A stretch of 64,000 bases of DNA from Actinomadura madurae (GTDB lineage: Bacteria; Actinomycetota; Actinomycetes; Streptosporangiales; Streptosporangiaceae). Both the position numbers and the translations under genes were made by a program. Shown in pieces: positions 6,541 to 14,792 of this stretch; the first letter of the stretch is position 1, and the number at the start of each line of letters is the position of its first letter. A model generated the notes under the pieces. It did not search any database and was not told the DNA's origin. It saw only the letters and a program-made list of their open reading frames with translations. The stretch spans positions 600,127 to 664,126 of the forward strand of contig NZ_FOVH01000004.1 of assembly GCF_900115095.1 (NCBI RefSeq). The letters run 5' to 3'.

Positions 6541-8682
6541 GTGGGTGTCGTGGCGGTCGTCCTGGCCCGGCTCGGGCGCTTCTGTTACCGGCGGCGCGGG
6601 CTCGTCGTCCTGCTGTGGGCGGGGCTGCTCGTCCTCACCGTGTCCGGCGCGGCCCTCCTGTCGGAGCCGGCGCCGGACACCTTCTCGGTCCCCGGCACCG
6701 AGGCGCAGCGCGCGAACGACCTGGTCGCGGAACGGTTCCCGCAGGCCGCCGCCGGCGGGGCGTCCGCCCGCGTCGTGTTCGCCGTCCCGGCCGGACGGTC
6801 GCTGGCCGCTCCCGCGACCCGGGCCGCCGTCGAGCAGGCCGTCGCCCGGATCGAGGCCGCGCCGAAGGTCGCCGAGGTCGCCTCCCCCTACGCCCGGCAC
6901 ACCGTCTCGGCCGGCGGCCGCATCGCGCTCGCGGAGGTCGCCTACCGCGTCCCGGCCGCGGAGCTGACCGGCGCGGACCGCGAGGCGCTGCGCGAGGCCG
7001 CCGCCGTCCCGGGCGTGCGCACGGAGATGAGCGGCGACGCCGTCGCACCGCCGGAGGAGGGCGCGGGCGAGCTGCTCGGCGTGGTGGCCGCCGCGATCGT
7101 CCTGCTGGTCACGCTCGGGTCGCTCGTCGCGGCCGGGCTGCCGCTGCTCACGGCCGCCGCCGGGATCGTCATCGGGCTGTCGGCGATCGGCACCGCGTCC
7201 GCGTTCGCGGAGGTGAGCTCCGAGACCCTGGCGCTCGCGCTCATGCTCGGCCTCGCCGTCGCGATCGACTACGCGCTGTTCATCATCTCCCGCTACCGCG
7301 AGGAGGTCCTGGACGGCCGCGAGCCCGCCGACGCGGCGGGCCGGGCCACGGGCACCGCCGGATCCGCCGTGGTGTTCGCCGGCCTGACCGTCATCATCGC
7401 GCTGGCCGGGCTCGCCGTCGTGAACATCCCCATCCTGACCCGGCTCGGGCTCGCCGCCGCGTTCACCGTGGCCATCGCGGTGCTGGTCGCCCTCACCCTG
7501 CTCCCGGCCCTGCTCGGGTTCGCGGGCCGCCGCGCGCTGGCCCGCCGCCGTCCCGCCGCCTCCGCCGGGCTGCGCTGGGGACGGTTCGTCACCTCGCACC
7601 CCGTCCCGGTGCTGATCGTGGCCGTGGTGGGGCTGCTCGCGGCGGCGACGCCCGCGCTCGGACTGCGGCTCGGCCTGCCCGACGACGGCACCGCCCCTCC
7701 CGGGACGACCCAGCGCCAGGCCTACGACCTGCTCGCGGAAGGGTTCGGCCCCGGGATCAACGGGCCGCTGACCCTCGTCGTGCAGGCCGGGGACGACACG
7801 AAGGCCGCCGCCGAGCGCGTCGCTGCGACGATCACGGCCCTGGACGGCGTCGCCTCGGTCGACCCGCCCGTGGTGAACCCCGCCGGCGACACCGCGCTGG
7901 TCGGCGTCGTCCCCGACGGCGGGCCGACGGCCGAGGCCACCGAGGACCTCATCCACACCATCCGCGACCGCTCCTGGGACGGGGCGTCCGTCGCGGTCAC
8001 CGGGCAGACCGCGATCGACATCGACACGTCCGGGAAGCTCGCCGGCGCGCTCGTCCCCTACCTCGCGGTCGTCGTCGGCCTCGCGTTCCTGCTGCTGACG
8101 CTGGTGTTCCGCTCGATCCTGGTGCCGCTGAAGGCCACGCTCGGCTTCCTGCTCAGCGTCGCCGCCACGTTCGGCGCGGTCGTCGCCGTGTTCCAGGAGG
8201 GCCGGCTGGAGGGGCCGCTCGGCGTCCACGCGTCCGGCGTGATCGTCAACGTGCTGCCGGTCATGCTGATCGGCATGGTGTTCGGGCTGGCCATGGACTA
8301 CCAGGTCTTCCTCGTCACCCGGATGCGCGAGGAGCACGTCCGCGGCGCCTCCCCCACCGGCGCCGCCGTCGCCGGGCTGGCGCACGGCTCCCGCGTCGTC
8401 ACCGCCGCCGCGATCATCATGATCTTCGTGTTCGCCGGGTTCCTGCTGTCCGCGACGCCGATGGTGCAGTCGTTCGGCTTCGCGCTGGCCGCCGCCGTGC
8501 TCTTCGACGCCTTCGTCGTCCGCATGACGATCGTCCCCGCCGTGATGGCGCTGCTCGGCCGCGCCGGCTGGTGGCTGCCCGCCCGCCTCGCCCGCGTCCT
8601 CCCGCACGTGGACGTGGAGGGCGAGCGGCTCCGAGACGCCCCGGAGGAGGTGACAGTAGGCTCCTCGGTCGGGACGAGGTAG
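6541..8682 (+). CDS. MMPL-family RND-type membrane exporter
   Basis: About 713 residues with the duplicated RND/MMPL topology: an N-terminal helix (RRRGLVVLLWAGLLVL), an extracytoplasmic domain, a five- to six-helix bundle containing the GLAVAIDYALFIISRYREE signature (around residue 240), and a second repeat with GMVFGLAMDYQVFLVTRMREEH near residue 580. The paired 'D-Y-x-F...R-x-R' motifs are the proton-relay/cytoplasmic signature of MMPL transporters, which export lipids or amphipathic drugs using the proton gradient. It is followed after 14 nt by a TetR gene, the usual regulator pairing. The start is uncertain: GTG 6541 is given and GTG 6550 is equally possible; the mRNA leader is very short. 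Confidence 0.92.
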   Translation: MGVVAVVLARLGRFCYRRRGLVVLLWAGLLVLTVSGAALLSEPAPDTFSVPGTEAQRANDLVAERFPQAAAGGASARVVFAVPAGRSLAAPATRAAVEQAVARIEAAPKVAEVASPYARHTVSAGGRIALAEVAYRVPAAELTGADREALREAAAVPGVRTEMSGDAVAPPEEGAGELLGVVAAAIVLLVTLGSLVAAGLPLLTAAAGIVIGLSAIGTASAFAEVSSETLALALMLGLAVAIDYALFIISRYREEVLDGREPADAAGRATGTAGSAVVFAGLTVIIALAGLAVVNIPILTRLGLAAAFTVAIAVLVALTLLPALLGFAGRRALARRRPAASAGLRWGRFVTSHPVPVLIVAVVGLLAAATPALGLRLGLPDDGTAPPGTTQRQAYDLLAEGFGPGINGPLTLVVQAGDDTKAAAERVAATITALDGVASVDPPVVNPAGDTALVGVVPDGGPTAEATEDLIHTIRDRSWDGASVAVTGQTAIDIDTSGKLAGALVPYLAVVVGLAFLLLTLVFRSILVPLKATLGFLLSVAATFGAVVAVFQEGRLEGPLGVHASGVIVNVLPVMLIGMVFGLAMDYQVFLVTRMREEHVRGASPTGAAVAGLAHGSRVVTAAAIIMIFVFAGFLLSATPMVQSFGFALAAAVLFDAFVVRMTIVPAVMALLGRAGWWLPARLARVLPHVDVEGERLRDAPEEVTVGSSVGTR

Positions 8683-8696
8683 CGAAAGGGCCGGAG

Positions 8697-9263
8697 ATGC
8701 CGCCGAAGCAGGGCCTGCGAGAGATGAAGAAGGCGAGGACCCGGGCCGCGATCCAGCGCGAGGCCCTGCGGCTGTTCCGCGAGCGCGGCTACGAGGCCAC
8801 GACCGTCGAGCAGATCGCGCAGGCCGCCGAGGTCGCGCACACCACCGTCTTCCGCTACTTCCCGACCAAGGAGGACCTCGTCATCAGCGACGAGGCCGAC
8901 CCCTTGATCTTCGCGTCGCTGCGCGCCCAGCCGCCGGAGCTGACCCCGGTCCAGGCCCTGCGCGCCGCGATGCTGGACGTCCTCGGCGGGTTCACCCCCG
9001 AGGACCTCGCCGCGGGACGCGACCGGGCCGTCCTCATCCTGTCGGTCCCCGCGCTGCGCGGCGCCGCGTTCGCCAACTTCGTCGACACGATGCGCACGGT
9101 GACCGCCATCCTCGCCGAACGGGAGGGCCGCGCCCCCGGCGACGTCCGCACCCTCACCGGCGCGGCCTTCGGCATCATGCTCGACCTGATGCTCCGCTGG
9201 GAGGAGGACCCGTCCCTGGACCTCCCCGCTGCCATCGACGAAGCCCTCGCCACCCTCGGCTAG
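8697..9263 (+). CDS. TetR/AcrR-family repressor, probable regulator of the MMPL exporter
   Basis: 188 residues. The N-terminal helix-turn-helix is clear (residues 8-60: GLREMKKARTRAAIQREALRL, then TTVEQIAQAAEVAHTTVFRYFPTKEDLV), followed by an all-helical ligand/dimer domain. It lies 14 nt downstream of the MMPL gene on the same strand, so it is probably co-transcribed and autoregulated through the palindromes in the MMPL promoter. ATG 8697 preserves the family-typical GLRExKKxRTR start; ATG 8724 would remove it. The effector is unknown. Confidence 0.92.
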   Translation: MPPKQGLREMKKARTRAAIQREALRLFRERGYEATTVEQIAQAAEVAHTTVFRYFPTKEDLVISDEADPLIFASLRAQPPELTPVQALRAAMLDVLGGFTPEDLAAGRDRAVLILSVPALRGAAFANFVDTMRTVTAILAEREGRAPGDVRTLTGAAFGIMLDLMLRWEEDPSLDLPAAIDEALATLG

Positions 9264-9347
9264 GCACACTCCCCCGATTTAGCGGGATTTACGGCTGTAT
9301 GCCCGGCGTTTACCGGGTGTTCGCCGGGTGATGGTTGGGTGCCGGCC

Positions 9348-11165
9348 ATGCGCGCTTGCCTGGTGGTCTCCGCACGCGATCCCGACGAGCGGATCACGCC
9401 CGCCGTGCTGGCGACAGCCCGGCGGGCCATCGACGAGGCGGTGCCCGCGCCCGCCGGCCGCTGGCGCCCCGCCGAGTGGATCTCGCCCGACCGCGGCACC
9501 GCGCTGCTGGCCTGGTCCAACGAACCGTCCGGGGCACCGTTCCCGGAGCCGATCCTCACCTCCGGCGACCGCGCCCTGACCTACTGCGGCTACCTGGGCG
9601 GCAAGGGCGACGCCGACCTGCTGCTGAGCATGGACGCCCTCGGCGACGACCTCGACGGCCTCGGCGGCTGCTTCTCGGTGTTCCGCGCCGGCCCGGACGG
9701 GTTCGAGGCCGCCACGTCCATCACCCGCGCCTGCCCCGTCTACCACGCAGAGGCGGGCGGCCTGCGGTTCGCCGCGTCCCGCGCCCTGCTCGCCCACCTG
9801 GCGGCGCGAGCGGCGGCGACCGGCCTGGCCCGCCCGGCGCCCGCCTACGACGTGATGGCGCTCCAGGCGATGGTGCGGCACGGGTTCTTCGTCTCCGACG
9901 AGACGCCGTTCGAGGGCGTGCGGGCGGTCCCGAACGCGGCCACGCTCGTCGCGCGGCGCGGTCACGACCCGCGCACCGTCGCGCGCCCGCTGCCCGCCCA
10001 GGAGCCCGCGCCGCGCGGGCGCCGGGAGGCCCGCGCGCGGGTGAAGCCGCTGGCCGAGGCGCTGCTGGCGGCGGTGGAGCCGTTCAGGCGGCACGACCGG
10101 CCGACGCGGCTGGCGCTGTCCGGCGGACGCGACAGCCGCCTGATCGCCGCCGCCTGCCACGCCGCCGGGGTGCCGTTCTTCGGCGCCACCCACGGCCTGG
10201 CCGGCAGCCCCGACGTGGTGCTGGCGCAGCGGGTGGCCGAGGTGCTGGGCGTGGAGTGCCGGGTCACGGTCGACAGGCAGAAGTCCGGAGCGGTCGTCGT
10301 CCGGCACCCGCTGCGGCGCGCCCACGCCCTGGTCCGCATGTGCGAGGGCATGAACTCGGCGTACGAGAACGTGAACCGGTGGGCGCCCTACGATCCCGAG
10401 CCGCGCACCTCCGGCTCCGGCGGGGAGCGGCTGCGCGGCGGCTTCCTCACCGACCAGGCCGACCTGTCCCGTGACGGTGTCCTTCGCAGGCTGGACACCA
10501 TCTTCCTGGCGCAGAGCGAGTTCCTCACCGAGGACGCCAACGCCTACGCCAGGCGCCGTCACGACCAGTGGGCCGCCCGGTACGAGCATGACGGCCTCGA
10601 CGTGCTCGACAAGCTGCACATGTTCTACAAGACCGGCCGCTGGCTGGCCGGATCGCACACCGCGACCCTCATGAACTGGGCCTACTACCACCCCTTCCTC
10701 GACAACCGGGTGGTGCGCGAAGCGCTGGCGCTGCCCGTGGAGTGGCGGCTGAGCGAGGAACCGGTCGCGCTCGTCCTGGGGATGCTCGCGCCCCGGCTGC
10801 GGGACGTCCCGCTCGCCGGGAAGCGGTGGCGGTTCGAGGAGCAGGGCCCCAGGTCGCTGCGCGAACGGCCGGGCTGGCGGCGCCGCGCCACCCCGCCGAG
10901 CACCGCGGCCGCCGGGTTCAACTGGCGCAAGTCGTACGGACCTGAGCTGGCCGACGTGTTCCGGGAGCACATCCTGGACGGGCCGCCCGAGCTGTTCTCC
11001 ATCCTCGACCGCGGCGCGGTGGAGCGGCGCCTGGCCGAGGTGCCGCCGCGCCGTCCCGGGCAGAGCTGGCACCTGCTCTCCCTGAGCGTCCTGCTGTCGA
11101 ACGCCTGGCGCGAGCCCGAGCCGGACGACCTGCCGGACATGGAGATCCCTCTCCCCACCCCATGA
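9348..11165 (+). CDS. Asparagine-synthetase-like ATP-dependent amide ligase with degenerate glutaminase domain
   Basis: 605 residues. The C-terminal half is an asparagine-synthase ATP-pyrophosphatase domain with the PP-loop LSGGRDSRL near residue 257. The N-terminal 200 residues resemble the Ntn glutaminase half but lack Cys at position 2 (the protein begins MRACLVV), so glutamine hydrolysis is unlikely. Family knowledge: such enzymes adenylate a carboxylate and transfer it to an amine; relatives include lasso-peptide cyclases and beta-lactam synthetases. No lasso precursor, B1/B2 protein or other RiPP gene is next to it, so the substrate is unknown. It is apparently monocistronic. ATG 9348 was preferred; GTG 9339 is in frame. 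A copy of the 66-bp repeat begins five bases after the stop. Confidence 0.85.
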   Translation: MRACLVVSARDPDERITPAVLATARRAIDEAVPAPAGRWRPAEWISPDRGTALLAWSNEPSGAPFPEPILTSGDRALTYCGYLGGKGDADLLLSMDALGDDLDGLGGCFSVFRAGPDGFEAATSITRACPVYHAEAGGLRFAASRALLAHLAARAAATGLARPAPAYDVMALQAMVRHGFFVSDETPFEGVRAVPNAATLVARRGHDPRTVARPLPAQEPAPRGRREARARVKPLAEALLAAVEPFRRHDRPTRLALSGGRDSRLIAAACHAAGVPFFGATHGLAGSPDVVLAQRVAEVLGVECRVTVDRQKSGAVVVRHPLRRAHALVRMCEGMNSAYENVNRWAPYDPEPRTSGSGGERLRGGFLTDQADLSRDGVLRRLDTIFLAQSEFLTEDANAYARRRHDQWAARYEHDGLDVLDKLHMFYKTGRWLAGSHTATLMNWAYYHPFLDNRVVREALALPVEWRLSEEPVALVLGMLAPRLRDVPLAGKRWRFEEQGPRSLRERPGWRRRATPPSTAAAGFNWRKSYGPELADVFREHILDGPPELFSILDRGAVERRLAEVPPRRPGQSWHLLSLSVLLSNAWREPEPDDLPDMEIPLPTP

Positions 11166-11170
11166 GGCAG

Positions 11171-11236
11171 GTCACGGGCGGGTAAGACCGCTCCTGCTAC
11201 CCCAGTTCGGGGGTGGCGTGCGTCACTCGGATGGCC
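11171..11236 (+). repeat. 66-bp repeat, copy 1
   Basis: Begins GTCACGGGCGGGTAAGACC and ends GTCACTCGGATGGCC. It is 63/66 identical, and in the same orientation, to a second copy at 15732-15797. It contains a stem around CCCC-AGTTC-GGGGG. This copy lies between the ends of two convergent genes. It is noncoding by position; the role is unknown. Confidence 0.85.
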
Positions 11237-11250
11237 GCACGGATCGGCCG

Positions 11251-11844
11251 TCAGGGAGCGAACGCGCGAAGAGCGGCCTCCACGAGCGCGTCGGCGTACT
11301 CCGGGGTGAGCGGTCCGGCGCGGTGCAGCCACCGCTGGTGGAGCGGGGCGTAGAGCACCTCCAGCACGAGGTCGAGGTCGGCGTCGGCGGCCAGCTGGCC
11401 CGCGCGCTGGGCGCTGCGCAGCCGCTCCTTCTTGGCCTCGTCGACGGGGGCGGCGAGCTTCTCCCGGTAGAGGGCGGCCAGCGCGGGGTCACCGACGATC
11501 TCCAGGTTGAGCGCTCTGATCGGCGCCTCGAACGCCGGGTCGGCGAACTCGGCGACGGTCGCCCGCATGACGGTCTTGAGGTCGGCCTCAAGGTCACCGG
11601 TGTCGGGCAGCCGCACCCCGTCCCCGCCCTCGCTCAGCTCCAGGAACGAGTCGAAGATCACCGCGCCTTTGGAGGGCCACCAGCGATAGATGGTCTGCTT
11701 GCCCACTCCGGCACGGGCGGCGATGGCCTCGATCGACACCTTCGCGTACCCGAGCTCGGTGACCAGTTCGCGTGCGGCGGCCAGGACGGCCCGCCGGGAC
11801 CGCTCGCTGCGCCGCGCGGGGTCCGGCCTTCTGGGGTGCGACAC
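11251..11844 (-). CDS. TetR-family repressor divergent from an SDR gene
   Basis: 197 residues. The N-terminal HTH is typical (RSERSRRAVLAAARELVTELG, then SIEAIAARAGVGKQTIYRWWPSK), followed by a TetR_C-type ligand domain rich in Ala/Leu helices. GTG 11844 gives a normal-length N-terminus; the open frame extends upstream into the operator, which argues against longer starts. It is divergent from the SDR gene at 11965, and two near-identical 19-bp palindromes lie between them, so it very probably represses itself and the SDR. Confidence 0.93.
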   Translation of the reverse strand: MSHPRRPDPARRSERSRRAVLAAARELVTELGYAKVSIEAIAARAGVGKQTIYRWWPSKGAVIFDSFLELSEGGDGVRLPDTGDLEADLKTVMRATVAEFADPAFEAPIRALNLEIVGDPALAALYREKLAAPVDEAKKERLRSAQRAGQLAADADLDLVLEVLYAPLHQRWLHRAGPLTPEYADALVEAALRAFAP

Positions 11845-11870
11845 GCCCGGGAGCCTACCACCGATCCGAG

Positions 11871-11889
11871 ACGAGACGGTCCGTCTTGT
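11871..11889. promoter_or_regulatory. TetR operator 1
   Basis: ACGAGACGGTCCGTCTTGT: a 19-bp palindrome with one arm mismatch. It is nearly the same sequence as the second site 53 bp away (centre to centre). It sits next to the TetR start, suggesting autoregulation. Confidence 0.8.
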
Positions 11890-11923
11890 CAATCGCCCCT
11901 CCGGTCGCTAGGGTGGCGAAGCA

Positions 11924-11942
11924 ACGAGACGAACCGTCTCGT
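11924..11942. promoter_or_regulatory. TetR operator 2
   Basis: ACGAGACGAACCGTCTCGT: a 19-bp palindrome matching operator 1, located 22 nt before the SDR start, where a bound repressor would block its promoter. Confidence 0.82.
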
Positions 11943-11964
11943 CTAGTCAAGGAAGGGGCAGCCC

Positions 11965-12786
11965 ATGACGACAGCCCGAGTGTGGTTCATCACCGGCGCT
12001 TCGCGAGGCCTGGGCAGGGCCTTCGCGGAAGAGGCGCTCGCCGCCGGAGACCGCGTCGTCGCCGCCGCGCGCGACCTCGGCCCCCTCGCGGATCTCGCCG
12101 CCGCCCACCCGGACGGCCTCGTCCGGCTGGCACTGGACGTCACCGACCGGGAGGCCGTGCTGAGGGTGGTGGATCAGGCGGCCGCGGTGTTCGGGCGGCT
12201 GGACATCGTGGTCAACAACGCCGGCGCGATGCTGCTCGGCATGGTCGAGGAGGCGACCGAGGAGCAGATCCGCGCCCAGTTCGACGTCAACTTCTTCGGC
12301 GCGGTCTGGGTGACCCAGGCCGTGGTGCCGCACCTGCGCGCCCAGGGCTCCGGCCACATCCTCCAGGTCACCACGATGGGGACCGGCGGCGGCGTCGCGT
12401 CGGCCGGCTTCTACGCTGCGAGCAAGAGCGCGCTCGACTCGATGAGCCAGGCGCTGGCGATGGAGGTCGCGCCGTTCGGGATCAAGGTGACGATCGTGCA
12501 GCCCGGCGGGTACGGCACCGACCTGTTCACGCGCGGCACCACGATGGCGGAGCCGCGCCCGGAGTACGAGCCGCTGCGCGCCCGGCTCGCCGAGATGTGG
12601 GGCGACGACGCCGGCCCCGACCCGAGCACCGCCGCCCCGGTGCTCATGGAACTGGCCGACCTGCCCGAACCGCCGCTGCGCCTGATCGTCGGCGGCGCCT
12701 CCTACGATCTCGTCCAGCAGATGGACGAGGCCCGCACGGCTGAATACCGAGCCTGGGAGCACCTGAGCCGCAAGGCCCCCGGCTGA
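11965..12786 (+). CDS. Short-chain dehydrogenase/reductase (classical SDR)
   Basis: 273 residues. The Rossmann cofactor motif TGASRGLG is at residues 9-17, NNAG is near 88, and the catalytic YxxxK (YAASK) is near 152. The usual active-site Ser about 13 residues before Tyr appears as Thr in this alignment, a tolerated but less common choice. Such enzymes reduce or oxidise carbonyl/alcohol groups with NAD(P)H; this one resembles 'oxidoreductase' SDRs that are commonly paired with a divergent TetR. GGAAGGGG precedes ATG 11965. The substrate is unknown; regulation by the adjacent TetR is inferred from the two operators. Confidence 0.93.
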   Translation: MTTARVWFITGASRGLGRAFAEEALAAGDRVVAAARDLGPLADLAAAHPDGLVRLALDVTDREAVLRVVDQAAAVFGRLDIVVNNAGAMLLGMVEEATEEQIRAQFDVNFFGAVWVTQAVVPHLRAQGSGHILQVTTMGTGGGVASAGFYAASKSALDSMSQALAMEVAPFGIKVTIVQPGGYGTDLFTRGTTMAEPRPEYEPLRARLAEMWGDDAGPDPSTAAPVLMELADLPEPPLRLIVGGASYDLVQQMDEARTAEYRAWEHLSRKAPG

Positions 12787-12828
12787 CCCGGCCACCGGCC
12801 CCCCGACGTAACACCAAATTCGTTCCCA

Positions 12829-12856
12829 CTGAGAGCAATGATTCGTGCACTCTCAG
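12829..12856 (+). promoter_or_regulatory. Inverted repeat upstream of the zinc-finger microprotein
   Basis: Perfect 7-bp arms, CTGAGAG (12829-12835) and CTCTCAG (12850-12856), around a 14-nt AT-richer spacer. The right arm ends immediately before the AAGGAG Shine-Dalgarno (12858-12863) of the small gene at 12870. It could be an operator or an RNA hairpin. Confidence 0.45.
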
Positions 12857-12869
12857 CAAGGAGACGTCG

Positions 12870-12995
12870 GTGGGAAAGCACGGCAGACAAGAGGACTGCT
12901 CCGTCTGCAACGGCAGGGGGAAAATTGAGCGGTGGCAGGACGGGAAGAAGGACGAGGTGAGCTGCTCGGCATGCCGGGCGACGGGGAAGGTGTAG
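12870..12995 (+). CDS. 41-residue four-cysteine zinc-finger microprotein (DnaJ-like CxxCxGxG repeats)
   Basis: GTG 12870 follows AAGGAG at an ideal six-base spacing. The product has two zinc-ligand knuckles: CSVCNGRGK at residues 10-18 and CSACRATGKV near the C-terminus, the same CxxCxGxG logic as one zinc module of DnaJ. Between them is a charged hairpin (ERWQDGKKDE). Small proteins of this kind are widespread in actinomycetes, usually of unknown function. The following methyltransferase-like frame begins within or just after it in another frame, suggesting the two were once coupled. Confidence 0.75.
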   Translation: MGKHGRQEDCSVCNGRGKIERWQDGKKDEVSCSACRATGKV

Positions 12996-13533
12996 ATCGG
13001 CGGTTGTTCATCTCCGAAGTCGTGTGGATCGCTCCGGGAGACGGTGAGGACCTCGTTCCCCTGCGCAGGGCGGACGATCCGGAGGCGTGGGAGCGGCTGG
13101 TCGCGGCGGACGAGAGCGTCGTCACTCAGGTGGACGACGACGATCCAGGCAAGTGGGGCGTGCATTTCCCGACGTCGTCGTCAACAGCGCCGTGGCTGAT
13201 GCGGCGGATGATCGAAGCGCTGGACCTGGCGCCGGGAATGGCCGTCTTGGAGATCGCCACCGGGACGGGCTACAACGCGGCACTGCTCGCCGAGGCCGGC
13301 GCGGTGGTGACCACTGTGGAGATAGACGCCCGGCTCGCGAACGAGGCGCCCTGGTGGCACTGGACGTCGCCGGCGGCACCGCCCGTGGACACGTCATCGA
13401 CCACGAGTCCTTCTTCATGCCACTACGTGGCCAACGCATGAACCAGCGCGAGATACAGGCCATGCCCCGCACGTTGGACGCACGACTGCACTTCACCGTG
13501 ACCAGCACACGCCAATACATCACCACGAAGTAA
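12971..13533 (+). pseudogene. Remnant of a protein-isoaspartate-methyltransferase-like gene with an internal deletion
   Basis: The N-terminal half is clear in one frame: WGVHFPTSSSTAPWLMRRM and then the SAM-binding motif VLEIATGTGYNAALLAE near 13245-13300, followed by VEIDARLA. The frame then degenerates, while another frame resumes with a typical family tail (VALDVAGGTARGHVIDHES..., ending at 13533). Between these, the family normally has about 60-70 residues carrying the rest of the methyltransferase core, which are absent here. I read this as an internal deletion with frame change, so no functional enzyme. The original product was probably related to PCMT-like methyltransferases that accompany peptide-modification systems, but that is not certain. 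Confidence 0.7.
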
Positions 13534-13546
13534 GCCCGGCACAAAC

Positions 13547-13581
13547 GAGCCCTCGGCCACCGTCGATCTGGCCGAGGGCTC
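13547..13581. terminator. Bidirectional hairpin terminator
   Basis: A 13-bp perfect stem, GAGCCCTCGGCCA with TGGCCGAGGGCTC, and a 9-nt loop, placed between the convergent ends of the methyltransferase remnant (13533) and the DUF397 gene (13597). Confidence 0.8.
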
Positions 13582-13596
13582 CCAGGTATGAGCATG

Positions 13597-13800
13597 TCAG
13601 GGCAGGTCACGGACCCCGGACTTGATGTCGGCAGTGAGGGTGCCCCAAGCGGCCTTGGAAAGAGTCAACCTCGGCCCGTCTGGATCCTTGGAGTCACGCA
13701 CCCCGATCGCGGCGGCAAGATCCGCCACCTCGACACAATCGCCCCCTTGGTGGTCACTGTGGCCACTCTTGCGCCACTGAACGTTCTGCGGACTGCTCAT
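13597..13800 (-). CDS. DUF397-domain small protein
   Basis: 67 residues showing the DUF397 pattern WRKSGHSDHQGGDCVEVADL...GVRDSKDPDGPRLTLSKAAWGTL. In actinomycetes these proteins are encoded directly after an XRE/DUF5753 regulator, as here, with a four-base overlap (ATGA at 13797-13800). Some such pairs (for example WhiJ-type and BldB-related loci) influence development, and the small protein may antagonise the regulator. The stop lies close to the bidirectional terminator. Base composition of the pair is visibly less GC-rich than the surrounding genes. Confidence 0.92.
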   Translation of the reverse strand: MSSPQNVQWRKSGHSDHQGGDCVEVADLAAAIGVRDSKDPDGPRLTLSKAAWGTLTADIKSGVRDLP

Positions 13801-14591
13801 AGACTCTCCAACACGGTCCTAATGACGGCTCGCGACTCCGCTACGGGGAGCGCGTGGCTTCGGAGCATCTCCCAGCGTAGAGCGAACCCGGCGACCCGGT
13901 CGGGCTGTTGGATCAGGGTTCCGACTCCCGCAGACTCCGAATACGCCATGTCCGAGCCATCGCAACTGAGGATCGTGAAGCTCCCACCCAGTCCGGCGTG
14001 GTAGCCGACGCTCTGCGGCACGACGTTGATCATGACATTGGGACGCTCATCGAGTTCGAGGAGGAACTCCAGCTGTCCTCTCAGGACCTCGGGCCCGCCG
14101 ACCGCGCGGTGCAGCACGGTCTCGTCCACCGTGAAGCACACGAAGGGGGGTGGGTCGCGCTGAAGGAGCGTCTGTCTTTCCATTCGCTGAGCGACCAGTT
14201 CCTCGGCGCCCGCTGCTCTGTCGGCACCAAGGACGGAGCGAGCGTACTGCTCGCTCTGAAAGAGACCGTTTATGAGCAGCGCCGAGAACACGCGGATTGC
14301 GGATGCCCTCTTTTCACGTCCGGAGTATTCGGTGAAACCCGGCGGAAGAAAGGTCTGGAGTTCGACGTCGTTGATCAGCTTCCAGTGGCGGTGGAAGTGG
14401 CCGTCGGTCTTGAAATAGGTGTCGAGGTCCTCGGCGCTCTGTTCAGAGACCTTGCGACCGCTCTCCATGATGCTGATCCATTGGGGTGTGCAGCCGAGCG
14501 CGTCCGCCAACTCCCTGCCGGTGAGCCCGGCCCGCTCCCGCATGCGGCGGAGTTCGGTGCCGAAGAAGATGCGCGCTCGATTCTCACTCAT
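13797..14591 (-). CDS. XRE-family HTH regulator with DUF5753 (WhiJ-like) effector domain
   Basis: 264 residues: an N-terminal helix-turn-helix (residues 8-65, FGTELRRMRERAGLTGRELADALG, then PQWISIMESGRK), followed by the DUF5753 domain (from about 85, beginning 'YSGREKRASAIRVFSALLINGLFQS' in outline), which carries typical blocks VCFTVDETVLHR and FTILSC. ATG 14591 is preceded by GGAGGAT. It is translationally coupled to DUF397. Members of this family are highly multiplied in actinomycete genomes, and some repress sporulation or antibiotic genes. The lower GC content and abundant ATA/AAA-type codons relative to neighbours hint at horizontal origin. Confidence 0.93.
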   Translation of the reverse strand: MSENRARIFFGTELRRMRERAGLTGRELADALGCTPQWISIMESGRKVSEQSAEDLDTYFKTDGHFHRHWKLINDVELQTFLPPGFTEYSGREKRASAIRVFSALLINGLFQSEQYARSVLGADRAAGAEELVAQRMERQTLLQRDPPPFVCFTVDETVLHRAVGGPEVLRGQLEFLLELDERPNVMINVVPQSVGYHAGLGGSFTILSCDGSDMAYSESAGVGTLIQQPDRVAGFALRWEMLRSHALPVAESRAVIRTVLESL

Positions 14592-14610
14592 GGGGATCCT
14601 CCGGGGAGTT

Positions 14611-14628
14611 AACCGGTGGGGGCCGGTT
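14611..14628. promoter_or_regulatory. Inverted repeat in the XRE upstream region
   Basis: AACCGG (14611-14616) and CCGGTT (14623-14628) around TGGGGG, 20 nt upstream of the XRE start in the intergenic region shared with the small gene at 14793. It is a candidate autoregulatory site. Confidence 0.4.
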
Positions 14629-14792
14629 GAGGTGATCTTGGCTAGGCTTGACCACAGGTGTTGAATGGTCACTGGTCGTCTTTTGCCCGGCAGGTGAAGC
14701 TGGACGCAAGCATTTCAGCACTGCGACCGGACATCGAGGTCTCCGAAATGAAAAAGACTCCGCTATCGCCCACTTCTGAGGGAGTAAGGGGA

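Noticed and set aside
9270..11240. Lasso-peptide cluster around the asparagine-synthetase-like gene
   Set aside because: No precursor with a leader peptide and Gly/Ser/Ala-initiated core, and no B1/B2 homologue on either side.
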